DNA of 10,940 nt, from assembly GCA_036835325.1 (NCBI GenBank), contig DAITMF010000074.1, positions 1 to 10,940 of the forward strand. Direction: 5' to 3'. This DNA is from CAMCHP01 sp036835325. GTDB taxonomy: Bacteria; Bacteroidota; Bacteroidia; Flavobacteriales_D; Sanyastnellaceae. Under the pieces are notes generated by a model that was not told the origin of the DNA, did no database searches, and worked only from the letters and a program-made list of their open reading frames with translations. The position numbers were made by a program, and so were the translations under genes. Positions 1 to 7,344 of the stretch are shown in pieces. Position 1 is the stretch's first letter. Every line of letters starts with the position of its first letter.

Positions 1-1081
1 TCTCGGCCTCCATGGGGTCAGAGACCACTTTCAAACTGCTCAAAATGGGCTGGGGTGTGAGGGCAATGGTTTCGTTGTCGCCACGTGACAGGGTCACCTG
101 CTTCGTTGCGGGGGTATGCGAGGCCTTGCGCACTTCAACGCGGTACACACCCGGGGCCACACGCTCGGTGTAGCGACCGCTGCCCTTGCGACTGTCGTTG
201 ACATACACCTCTTCATCGATTTGCGCCGCGACAGTGAGCTGTGCAAAGTTGGGCTGCATCGCTACTCGCAGCTTCTGGGCTTGACCGGCCACCACATTCA
301 CAGTTTGCGTGGTGGTCTCGTACCATTCGTGAGTCAAGGTAAGGGTTTGCTCGCCGCTCGGTACTTCTTCAAGGGTGGCCGGGGTGGTTTTGCCCAGCTT
401 AAAGCCGTTTACAGCAATGGCGGCGCCTGCTTCGGGCTCTGAAACCACTTCAACACTGCCAAAATTGGGCTTAAGCTTCAAGTCCAACTTCTGCTTGCTG
501 CCGGCTTTGAGCTCAAACACGCCCGCCTCGGGCAAATACAAATCACGCACTACGCGCCATTCGTACCGTCCTTCAGGCTTCTCCGATTGAAACGGGGTCT
601 TGCCCACCGGTTCGTCGTTCAGGTACACATCGGCGCCCGGCGGCTCGCTGGAGATGATGACAAACTCGCTTAAAATCTCCGCCTCTTTCACAACGGTCTC
701 CACCGTGCCGTGCACCAATTGCAGGGCGTACACGTTTCCGGCCTGTATGGGCAAGGGGTAGGCATAATTGCGCAGCATCCCCAATTGGGGGTGGGCAATG
801 GTTAAGGCCCTTGCCCCAGCTGGCACGTACACCCAGTACTCTGCCGGCTTGGACACCACCTTCACAATGCCCAAACTGCCTCCGTCAAAGCTGAAACCGG
901 TGGCGGTGGTCTCTACCTTGATCAAGGCCGTCAATTCGCCATTGGCATCCCGCTCAGGATTGAGTGAACGTGCAGTCATATCGTTGGCCAGCAACTGAAA
1001 GCCCGAAACAGCAAGTCCGCTTTGTGCGGTCACCATCCCCGCAAGGGAAAGAAAAATCAAAAGGGTGAAAAACCGTTGCAT
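1..1081 (-). CDS. PEGA-repeat exported protein, third paralogue (C-terminus beyond left edge)
   Basis: The gene starts at ATG 1081 and stays open for 360 codons to the window edge, so its tail is unknown. Residues 1-20 are a signal peptide (basic QR, hydrophobic core, cleavage after VTAQ). Residues 21-138 are the head domain shared with the two genes upstream, including NDMTARSL, RDANGELTALIKV, GGSLGIVK, WVYVP and LRNYAYP. PEGA-type repeats follow at about 140-207, 208-279 and 280-345, and a fourth has begun (SDPMEAE) at the edge. Repeat 1 shows the family pattern PPGADVYLNDEPVGKTPF. By my own alignment the visible mature part matches the 3219-5417 product with essentially no gaps and well over half the residues identical, closer than to the 1133-3145 product. 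The start lies 51 bases after the previous stop with no visible promoter, so it is probably co-transcribed. Inferred location is the periplasm or outer surface. PEGA domains are thought to bind surface polymers or act as spacers; that is family knowledge, not shown here. Confidence 0.93.
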   Translation of the reverse strand, partial: MQRFFTLLIFLSLAGMVTAQSGLAVSGFQLLANDMTARSLNPERDANGELTALIKVETTATGFSFDGGSLGIVKVVSKPAEYWVYVPAGARALTIAHPQLGMLRNYAYPLPIQAGNVYALQLVHGTVETVVKEAEILSEFVIISSEPPGADVYLNDEPVGKTPFQSEKPEGRYEWRVVRDLYLPEAGVFELKAGSKQKLDLKLKPNFGSVEVVSEPEAGAAIAVNGFKLGKTTPATLEEVPSGEQTLTLTHEWYETTTQTVNVVAGQAQKLRVAMQPNFAQLTVAAQIDEEVYVNDSRKGSGRYTERVAPGVYRVEVRKASHTPATKQVTLSRGDNETIALTPQPILSSLKVVSDPMEAE

Positions 1082-1097
1082 TTGGTAAATGTACACC

Positions 1098-1127
1098 CGC
1101 GAAATTGAAAACAGAAATCAAATCGCG
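1098..1127 (-). other. Possible stem-loop between the second and third PEGA genes
   Basis: In the 51-base gap, CGCGA (minus strand 1127-1123) pairs with TCGCG (1102-1098). Inside it TTGA can pair with TCAA across a small internal loop, leaving a loop of about nine bases. No T-run follows, so it is not a standard terminator. It could slow decay or tune expression of the last gene. The arms are short and chance pairing is possible. Confidence 0.3.
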
Positions 1128-1132
1128 CCGCC

Positions 1133-3145
1133 CTAACGCAGCTCAAACAGCACGTCGCTGATCGGCACATTCACCTCAATTCGCGTGTAGCTGTACTCTA
1201 TACTGCTCGCAGCACTGTCCATCCGAATGCGCGATGGAAACTTCAATCCGTCAACCTCGATATACGCATCGATGCGCGAAACAAATTCACTGCTCTGGCC
1301 GTCTGCTTGCGCAAGCGTCGTCAACACGTCGATCAAATGGGTTTGACGATTGAAGTAGTACGAAATGCGGGTGCCATTGTCGTCTGTTGCCTCAATGCAG
1401 TCGTAGTTGATGCCATCAAAACTGCGCGTGCCGACAAAGAGCAGCTTCTCCGTTTCTTCGATGTAATCGGTCAATTGGTCAAAGCGCAGCTGCTGCTGGA
1501 GGCTCTTAAGCATCTCGGGCTCTAACGGTGTTCTGGTACCATCCATCACCGTTGCCCCTGCGCTGCCATTGAGCACCTGAAGCATGTTCATCCCACTGAA
1601 ATTGGTTTGAATACGCAACTTATCAGGAAACTTCATTTCCTTGGTGTACTCCATGGTCACGCCGGCTGAAGCCATCTCCAAGGTGGCCTCTTCACGGTAG
1701 GTTTTGATTGCACGAAACTTCTCCAATCCGCCAAGGGCGGTGTAGTAGTTTGATACGATGCGCTCAATTTCGGTTTGTTCTGACGTAACAGACTGTATGG
1801 GCGCTTGGGTATCTCCGGCCGGAGCACGATCGGTTTCAAACACATCTGCAGCTGTTGTCGCTTCGTCTTCAGGAGTCAGCGGAATGCTCACGTCAACCGT
1901 GGTCTCCTCCTGAACCGTCAGGTTGGTGGTTTCAGTTATATAGCCATTCAAACTAACCACCACGCTGTGCTTCCCTACCAGCAAATCGCGCACTGTAAAC
2001 GGCGTTTCACCAACGTACACGCCATCAACCTCAATGCGGGCACCAAAGGGCTGACTCTGAATGCGCAACTTGCCGTAAAGTGGATTCGGGACAAGTTCAG
2101 GCGTTTGCCGCTTGCCGCGCTCAATCACCACTTGTGCCCGTGCATTGCCATGACCTGCCTTGCGCGCTTCAACCGTGTAAACGCCGGGGGCAAGTCGCTG
2201 CACTTCGGCACCGGCTTGCTTCTCATTCACGTAATATTCAACGCTTTCGCGCGGAAGTAAAGCGAGTTCACCAAAGGTGGGCTGCATGACCACATCGACC
2301 TTCTGAACGTCACCGGCAGCAACCGATACATTCTGTGATGTGGTCTCAAACCACGCGTGTGAAAGGGTGACAGTATACGACCCCACCGGCAACTCGTCAA
2401 GCACACACGGCGTTTGCTTGCCAATGTCAATGCCGTTCAGCAAAACCTTCGCTCCAGCGTCCGGCGTGCTACTCAGCTCAATGCGTCCGAAATTCGGTTT
2501 CAAGGCCAAGTCGAGTGCGACACGATTGCCCGCCTTAAGTTCGGCAATGCCTGCTTCCGATTGGTATAAATTGCGCTCAACGCGCCAGTTGTAGCGCCCC
2601 TCAGGCAACTCAGCGCTGAACGGCGTTTTGCCTACGGCTTGGTCGTCAAGGTACACATCGGCACCTGCTGGAGTGCTCGATACCACAAACCACTCGGTGA
2701 CGATTTCACGTGGCTTCACCACGACTTCAACCGTACCATGGCTCAACTTCATCTCGTACACGTTGCCCGATTGAATCGGCACCGAATAGGCGTAATTCCG
2801 CAACACGCCGAGCTTTCCGTGGCGTATCGTCACGCTGCGTGCGCGGTCAGGCACATAGACCCAAATTTCGCCGGGCTGTTGCAGCACCTTCACAATTCCC
2901 AATGAACCGCCATCAAAATCGAAGCCCTGCTCAGTAGTGACAACTTTAATAAGGGCAGTCAGCTCGCCATTTGCATCGCGCACGGGTTGCAACGAACGCG
3001 CGGTCATATCGTTTGGTAACAACGAAAATGACTCCACCGCAAGCTCTTGGCCGTGCACCGCAAATGCCGCCAAAGCCATCGCAAGCAGGGCAATCAGCCT
3101 CCTCACGTGATAAATAAGATGCGTATACGTCGTCGAATTGACCAT
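1133..3145 (-). CDS. PEGA-repeat exported protein with C-terminal LolA-like domain, second paralogue
   Basis: This is a 670-residue exported protein. Residues 14-33 form a good signal peptide (RRLIALLAMALAAF, cleavage near VHGQ). Residues 34-150 are the shared head domain (NDMTARSL, RDANGELTALIKV, GGSLGIVK, WVYVP, LRNYAY). Four PEGA-type repeats lie at about 152-217, 220-289, 291-357 and 358-424; repeats 1 and 4 keep the VGKTPF/VGETPF core. After a low-complexity acidic linker (425-457), residues 458-670 resemble the outer-membrane lipoprotein-sorting (LolA-like) proteins common in Bacteroidota: YYTALGGLEKFRAIKT, FPDKLRIQT, DYIEETEKLLFVG, FDGINYDCIEA, ISYYFNRQTHLID, DGLKFPSRIRM. In LolA this fold is a hydrophobic cavity that carries lipid-modified proteins; here a lipid-binding role is only an inference. 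ATG 3145 is used, but GTG 3106 (residue 14) would give a compact 20-residue signal peptide like that of the next gene. No promoter is visible in the 73-base gap before it. Confidence 0.93.
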   Translation of the reverse strand: MVNSTTYTHLIYHVRRLIALLAMALAAFAVHGQELAVESFSLLPNDMTARSLQPVRDANGELTALIKVVTTEQGFDFDGGSLGIVKVLQQPGEIWVYVPDRARSVTIRHGKLGVLRNYAYSVPIQSGNVYEMKLSHGTVEVVVKPREIVTEWFVVSSTPAGADVYLDDQAVGKTPFSAELPEGRYNWRVERNLYQSEAGIAELKAGNRVALDLALKPNFGRIELSSTPDAGAKVLLNGIDIGKQTPCVLDELPVGSYTVTLSHAWFETTSQNVSVAAGDVQKVDVVMQPTFGELALLPRESVEYYVNEKQAGAEVQRLAPGVYTVEARKAGHGNARAQVVIERGKRQTPELVPNPLYGKLRIQSQPFGARIEVDGVYVGETPFTVRDLLVGKHSVVVSLNGYITETTNLTVQEETTVDVSIPLTPEDEATTAADVFETDRAPAGDTQAPIQSVTSEQTEIERIVSNYYTALGGLEKFRAIKTYREEATLEMASAGVTMEYTKEMKFPDKLRIQTNFSGMNMLQVLNGSAGATVMDGTRTPLEPEMLKSLQQQLRFDQLTDYIEETEKLLFVGTRSFDGINYDCIEATDDNGTRISYYFNRQTHLIDVLTTLAQADGQSSEFVSRIDAYIEVDGLKFPSRIRMDSAASSIEYSYTRIEVNVPISDVLFELR

Positions 3146-3179
3146 TCAGCTGCCTGTCGTTTTTCTTTGGTTTTGCGCT

Positions 3180-3212
3180 GCGCGGATGTGCACTGCGGCC
3201 TCCCATCCACGC
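3180..3212 (-). other. GC-rich stem-loop after the first PEGA gene
   Basis: Seven bases beyond the TAA of the 3219-5417 gene, minus-strand GCGTGGATG (3212-3204) pairs with CATCCGCGC (3188-3180). That gives nine pairs including one G-U, around a 15-base loop. No T-run follows (the next bases are AGCGCAAAACC), so it is unlikely to end transcription completely. A position just after a stop codon inside an operon suits an attenuator or an mRNA-stabilising hairpin that sets the relative output of the head and tail of the message. Confidence 0.45.
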
Positions 3213-3218
3213 GAAGCG

Positions 3219-5417
3219 TTACAACTGGAACCCAAGTCCGAATTGATGCACCAATCCTCCCGATAACGCAATGCCGTACTTCAACACGAAGGTATTGCCC
3301 GGACTCAGCATCACCCCTGCTTCGGGTGCAAAGGATGACTGTGTGCGATCAACGCGTTCGTACCATTCAGTACCGTAATTCGTGCCCGTTGAACCGTACT
3401 CTTCGTATTCAACCAAGTAACGTTCGTAGAACCATCCTCCCCCAACAAATCCCCAAATGGGGTAGGCCAAGCGGAAAGTCAATCCGGTCGAGATGCGTAC
3501 CGAACCGTCAGCAATTTCGCCCGTAGGCACCAAATTCCACGGCGAGTCGCTATTTCCGGCTGCGTCAATTTCGTACAAACTGTAGTAAAAAACAGGCACA
3601 TTCATAGAGGCATTGATGTACGCCCCTACCGTTTTAATGTTCAATGAACCAAAGCTGATGCCCAGCCCTCGTCCCGTCTCGTACGGATATAGCATAAACC
3701 CACAGTCATAGCGTGAAGCCAAACGGGTAGCCTTGTTAGGAGCAAGGTTAACCGTAACCGTTTTGCTCTCCCCTTGGGCAATGTACACGCGTTTGAGTTG
3801 CGAATTGTAGCCGTCTTTTTTAAACTCGAGCACATGACCTTGTGCATCAAGACCTTTGATCAAAAGCGGCGTTTGACCTTTGTAAGTGCCTTCCAAATAT
3901 ACCGCAGCGGCTGACGGGGTTGAGTAGAGCGCTATGCTGCCGCGAAGGATTTCCATTTTCGCTGAAACGGTTTTCACGTCGCCCGCATCTACGCTTACGC
4001 GCTGTTCGAAGTTCTCATAGCCGCTCTTCCTGCACGTGATGGTGTAGCTGCCCGGCTCAAGATCAAGCAATTCAAGTGGGACAATGCCTTTGTAATTGCT
4101 GTTGATGTAGACTTCTGCGCCTTCTTGATCGGCTGAAACTTTAATGCGGCCCATTGAACTGAGGGTTTCAGTGATTTCAACGGTTTGGCCCTCTTTCACC
4201 TCAACCACGGTACGCCGTGACCCAAAACCGGGCAAGCGGAGTTCAAGTTCATAGGTCCCCACCAGCAGGTCGCGCACGATTTGCGGTGTTGTTCCGTAAG
4301 CTTGACCGTTCAAAAACACCTCGGCTCCCATGGGATCAGACTGCAGCTTCAATGAACTCAAAATCGGCGTTGGCTTCAGCGATACGGTCTCTTTGTCGCC
4401 TGACTTGAGCGCCAGTTGCTTTGTGGCCGACTTATGCGAGGTTTTGCGCACCTCAAGGTTGTACACCCCGGGCGCCAAACGGGTGCTGTAATTGCCTTTG
4501 CCTTTTGATGAACCGTTGATGAAGACTTCCTCGTCGTTTGCAGCCTGCACATTTACCTCAGCAAAGGTGGGCTTCATGGTTACACTGACGTCGCGAAGGG
4601 CACCGGCTTCAACGGTGACCTGCTGTGAGGTGGTTTCGTACCATTGATGAGAAAGGGTTAGGGTATGCTGACCGGTAGGCAATTCTTCAAGGGTGGCAGG
4701 GGTTGAACGGCTCATCTTCATGCCGTTGAGCAAAATATCGGCACCTGACTCGGGCACTGAAGAAACGCGCAATGACCCAAAATTAGGCGTAAGTGTGATG
4801 TTCAACTCCACCTTTTCTCCGGCCTTCAAGTCAAAAACACCGGCGGTTGGCAAGTACAAGCTGTGCTCGAGTCGCCACTCGTAACGCCCTTCGGGTTTTT
4901 CTGAGGCAAAAGGCGTTTTGCCCACCGGTTCGTCGTTCAAGTACAAGTCAGCACCGGGCGGATCGCTGGTTACTACAACGAACTCACTGAGCATCTCCTT
5001 GGGTTTAATGATCGTTTCAACCACGCCATGCTCCAACTTCAACTCGTACACATTGCCCGATGCGATAGACACGGGGTAAGCATAGTTGCGAAGCACACCC
5101 AAGCGCGGGTGACGAATGGTAATCGTGCGCGCTCCTCCGGGTATGTAGACCCACCATTCACCTGCCTTTTGATCGGCTTTCACAATGCCCAATGAGCCGC
5201 CTTCGAACACGAAGCCCGACTCCACCGTCACCACCTTTATCAAGGCAGTCAGCTCTCCGTTGGCATCCCGAACAGGCTCCAAAGAGCGAGCAGTCATGTC
5301 ATTGGGAAGCGCCTGAAAACCGGCTACGGCCAACTCCTGCCCCTCCATCCGTCCGAACAAACACAAAAAGGCAAGCGCAGCGCCCACCTTGAGTAAATCA
5401 AAAATCTTCCAGTCCAT
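3219..5417 (-). CDS. PEGA-repeat exported protein with six repeats and a beta-rich tail, first paralogue
   Basis: I chose ATG 5417 over the longer frame starting at 5495, because it puts a normal signal peptide at the N-terminus (MDWK, hydrophobic LLKVGAALAFLCLF, cleavage near MEGQ). The product has 732 residues. Residues 28-142 are the head domain shared with both downstream genes. Six PEGA-type repeats follow at about 143-213, 214-285, 286-352, 353-421, 422-490 and 491-561. Typical cores are PPGADLYLNDEPVGKTPF in repeat 1, DPMGAEVFLNG in repeat 4 and GAEVYINSNYKG in repeat 5. Residues 562-732 are a separate tail rich in Tyr, Phe and Gly with alternating strands (GRGLGISFG, TVGAYINASM, GLTFRLAYPIWGFVGGGWF) ending in HQFGLGFQL; it could be a small outer-membrane barrel or a soluble beta domain, and I do not recognise it. 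The start lies inside the end of the LPP20-like gene (20-base overlap), so translation is probably coupled. Location is inferred to be periplasmic or outer-membrane. Confidence 0.92.
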   Translation of the reverse strand: MDWKIFDLLKVGAALAFLCLFGRMEGQELAVAGFQALPNDMTARSLEPVRDANGELTALIKVVTVESGFVFEGGSLGIVKADQKAGEWWVYIPGGARTITIRHPRLGVLRNYAYPVSIASGNVYELKLEHGVVETIIKPKEMLSEFVVVTSDPPGADLYLNDEPVGKTPFASEKPEGRYEWRLEHSLYLPTAGVFDLKAGEKVELNITLTPNFGSLRVSSVPESGADILLNGMKMSRSTPATLEELPTGQHTLTLSHQWYETTSQQVTVEAGALRDVSVTMKPTFAEVNVQAANDEEVFINGSSKGKGNYSTRLAPGVYNLEVRKTSHKSATKQLALKSGDKETVSLKPTPILSSLKLQSDPMGAEVFLNGQAYGTTPQIVRDLLVGTYELELRLPGFGSRRTVVEVKEGQTVEITETLSSMGRIKVSADQEGAEVYINSNYKGIVPLELLDLEPGSYTITCRKSGYENFEQRVSVDAGDVKTVSAKMEILRGSIALYSTPSAAAVYLEGTYKGQTPLLIKGLDAQGHVLEFKKDGYNSQLKRVYIAQGESKTVTVNLAPNKATRLASRYDCGFMLYPYETGRGLGISFGSLNIKTVGAYINASMNVPVFYYSLYEIDAAGNSDSPWNLVPTGEIADGSVRISTGLTFRLAYPIWGFVGGGWFYERYLVEYEEYGSTGTNYGTEWYERVDRTQSSFAPEAGVMLSPGNTFVLKYGIALSGGLVHQFGLGFQL

Positions 5418-7257
5418 AAATGCGCCCGTCAGGGTCTTTTTCAGGTTGCCAAGTGCGGACGTGTATGGTGGGTTCTTCACGCACAGTAAAATCAATCAGG
5501 AGGAAGAGATAGCCCTGATCGCTATAGTTGGTCGATGAGTAGTTTTGCTTGATTTGGATGCCAAATAGGTTCGGATTGGCATTGCTTTTGCGCAAGGTGT
5601 TGTCTTCAAACTCAAGGTTGATGAACTCTTTGCTCGCAAAAACGTGTTCTAAGCGTTGCATGTACTCGCGCTTGGTGTAACGGTTATACTCAACAATTTG
5701 GTTATCAGCAAATAAATTCGTGACCGGACGTCCGTCGATCTCTTGCTTCTTCTTCAAGACCGTGCCGGTAATGATTACGGCATTGTCATCGAATACAGCT
5801 TGGAGATAATCCAACCGTTTCAAGGCGAAAGCCGTTTTGTATTGCTCCAGGAAATCAACGAGCACATACTTCTCTTCTTCGCTCCACGCACGGTGGTTGT
5901 AAATATCGTTTGCCGCTACTTCGCCCAAACCAAAGGCAACGGTAGTGACCTTCTGCTCCGCATTCAAGTGGAACACGACCTCTTCAACAAATGATTTGCG
6001 ACCGTTTTGGAAATCAAAAGCCATGTACATTCCGCGCGCAACATAGTCGTCGTTGTGGCGGTAGACTTCGAACGCTGAGTCGTCGACCACACGGGCTTTG
6101 CCATACATCAGTAGCTTTTCATACACGGCGAAGCCCTCTGGCGTGAAATTTGCCTTCACCGCATCTGCGCTGCCTGAACGCGCTGCCGCAGCAAGCTGGT
6201 CAACCAATGGCTTAAAGTCGACCGGTTCAAGCTTATCAAGTTTGTGCTTCACAACAACCGGCTCCTGCTTTGCAGAGCTCGGCGCTTTGAAGGCCGTTGC
6301 CGCCTTTGTTGGTGCGTCACCGAACTTCACCTCGCGAGCCGCCTTGGTGAAAAATGGCGCATCCATCATGCGGTAAATCTCTTCAAGTTCTTTGTCACCA
6401 AAGAGCTGATCGATGTAGGCGTATTCAACCTTTACGTTGGTCTTTTCCCACGAAGTGGCATTGTCGCCATAAAAATCAATCAAGGTGCGACCGTCTTTCA
6501 CTGAATGCAAGCGCGACCAATCGGTTCCAAACCAAAATGAAAAATCCAGATTTGCCACCGGTTGTTCACTCATGGTGCAAGCAAGCACCACTTCACGGTG
6601 TCCTTTTTCGTCGCGTGCTTCGATGAACGCGAAGTTCAGTCCATCCAAGAGCGCGTTCACACGTTCGGTAATGTAGGCTTGCATAAAGGCGCTTCCGGTG
6701 GTGCGCTCTGAGCGAATGCTCTTTGCGTCAGGATGGCTTCGTAAAAGGGCCAATGCCCAGTTGTAGTAGCGCAAAGCATCACCAACCCGCAGGTTTTCTT
6801 CGTGCCTTTCAGCTACCCCCACATAGTCAAACACTTTGGCTTTGCGTTCGGCAAATACCTTACTTACATCGGCTTTCTTAATAAACCGTAGCACACGTGC
6901 ATCGGGCTCTTGGCTAATCACAATGCGCTCGGTATTGGTTAACGCCGATTGCGAATAGGTACTGATGATGCCCTTGACGGTTTGCTGAAACTCGGCATCA
7001 GTTGAACCGGCAGTTTTGACCGTGGTTTCACTGACCTCATTTTCAAAACTGCTCGACACCACCACAGAAATTTGGCTAATCAAATCGGCCAACGCTTCAT
7101 CGTCGGCGCGTTTCAGCGAGGTACCGGTGCCTTCACCCCACAAATAGGTTTGACGATCGGCTTTGATTTGATCAACCGACTGCGACCACAAAGCTGTCGT
7201 TTGTGCAACACCCGTCCACACCGCCAAAGCAGCTAACAAACTCCTGAAAAACGACAT
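5398..7257 (-). CDS. Exported LPP20-like protein with apparent NTF2-like C-terminal domain
   Basis: ATG 7257 is preferred over the in-frame ATG 7302, because a -7 promoter element at 7285-7292 would place the transcript start downstream of 7302. From 7257 the product has 619 residues with a signal peptide at about 1-26 (FFRSLLAALAVWTG, cleavage near WSQ). There is no lipobox cysteine, so despite the family name it should be soluble in the periplasm. Residues 35-135 fit the LPP20 pattern: GEGTGTSLKRADDEALADLISQ, then ISVVVSSSFENEVSE. Residues 145-180 look helical and TPR-like (VGDALRYYNWALALLRSHP). The stretch 315-345 is a low-complexity Ala/Lys linker. Residues 465-605 contain FLEQYKTAFALKRLDYLQAVFDD and end YLFLLIDF / EEPTIHVRTWQP, which suggests an NTF2/SnoaL-like fold. 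No catalytic residues are recognisable. It leads the PEGA gene group and overlaps the next gene by 20 bases, suggesting its product works with those proteins. The exact role is unknown. Confidence 0.9.
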   Translation of the reverse strand: MSFFRSLLAALAVWTGVAQTTALWSQSVDQIKADRQTYLWGEGTGTSLKRADDEALADLISQISVVVSSSFENEVSETTVKTAGSTDAEFQQTVKGIISTYSQSALTNTERIVISQEPDARVLRFIKKADVSKVFAERKAKVFDYVGVAERHEENLRVGDALRYYNWALALLRSHPDAKSIRSERTTGSAFMQAYITERVNALLDGLNFAFIEARDEKGHREVVLACTMSEQPVANLDFSFWFGTDWSRLHSVKDGRTLIDFYGDNATSWEKTNVKVEYAYIDQLFGDKELEEIYRMMDAPFFTKAAREVKFGDAPTKAATAFKAPSSAKQEPVVVKHKLDKLEPVDFKPLVDQLAAAARSGSADAVKANFTPEGFAVYEKLLMYGKARVVDDSAFEVYRHNDDYVARGMYMAFDFQNGRKSFVEEVVFHLNAEQKVTTVAFGLGEVAANDIYNHRAWSEEEKYVLVDFLEQYKTAFALKRLDYLQAVFDDNAVIITGTVLKKKQEIDGRPVTNLFADNQIVEYNRYTKREYMQRLEHVFASKEFINLEFEDNTLRKSNANPNLFGIQIKQNYSSTNYSDQGYLFLLIDFTVREEPTIHVRTWQPEKDPDGRIYGLEDF

Positions 7258-7284
7258 CGTAGTGCTGGTTAGGTATCTGAAATA

Positions 7285-7292
7285 CAAAGTTA
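7285..7292 (-). promoter_or_regulatory. Candidate Bacteroidota -7 promoter element for the LPP20/PEGA group
   Basis: Read on the minus strand this is TAACTTTG, an exact match to the TAnnTTTG element of Bacteroidota housekeeping promoters. It lies 27 bases upstream of the chosen ATG (7257), giving a leader of about 20 bases. The upstream TTTG at 7322-7319 is 26 bases away, longer than the usual 17-23, so the -33 element is weak or absent. This element supports the 7257 start. Confidence 0.5.
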
Positions 7293-7326
7293 CAATTTTC
7301 AACGGAGACGCCTAATTTCAAACCAA

Positions 7327-7344
7327 TTGACCTCAGCGGGTCAA
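7327..7344 (-). repeat. Inverted repeat at the end of the receptor gene
   Basis: TTGACC (7327-7332) and GGTCAA (7339-7344) form a perfect six-base inverted repeat with a six-base spacer. The right arm contains the receptor's TGA stop codon (7341-7343). As RNA it would be a short hairpin followed by TTGGTTTG, only mildly T-rich, so at best a weak terminator. As DNA it sits about 50-65 bases upstream of the predicted transcript start of the next operon, where an activator could bind. The sequence alone does not decide between these roles. Confidence 0.35.

Noticed and set aside
1..5417. Long plus-strand frames opposite the PEGA genes
   Set aside because: They are antisense shadows of strongly supported minus-strand genes, without signal peptides or motifs.
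1..5417. Repeated DNA in the PEGA genes read as a mobile or CRISPR-like repeat
   Set aside because: The repetition follows the protein-domain period of about 70 codons and is diverged at DNA level, as expected for repeated domains.
5418..5495. 26-codon N-terminal extension of the first PEGA gene
   Set aside because: The extension would bury the signal peptide and overlap the upstream gene by nearly 100 bases; ATG 5417 gives a normal exported protein.
7258..7302. 15-codon N-terminal extension of the LPP20-like gene
   Set aside because: It would start upstream of the transcript start predicted from TAACTTTG at 7285-7292, and the signal peptide is complete without it.
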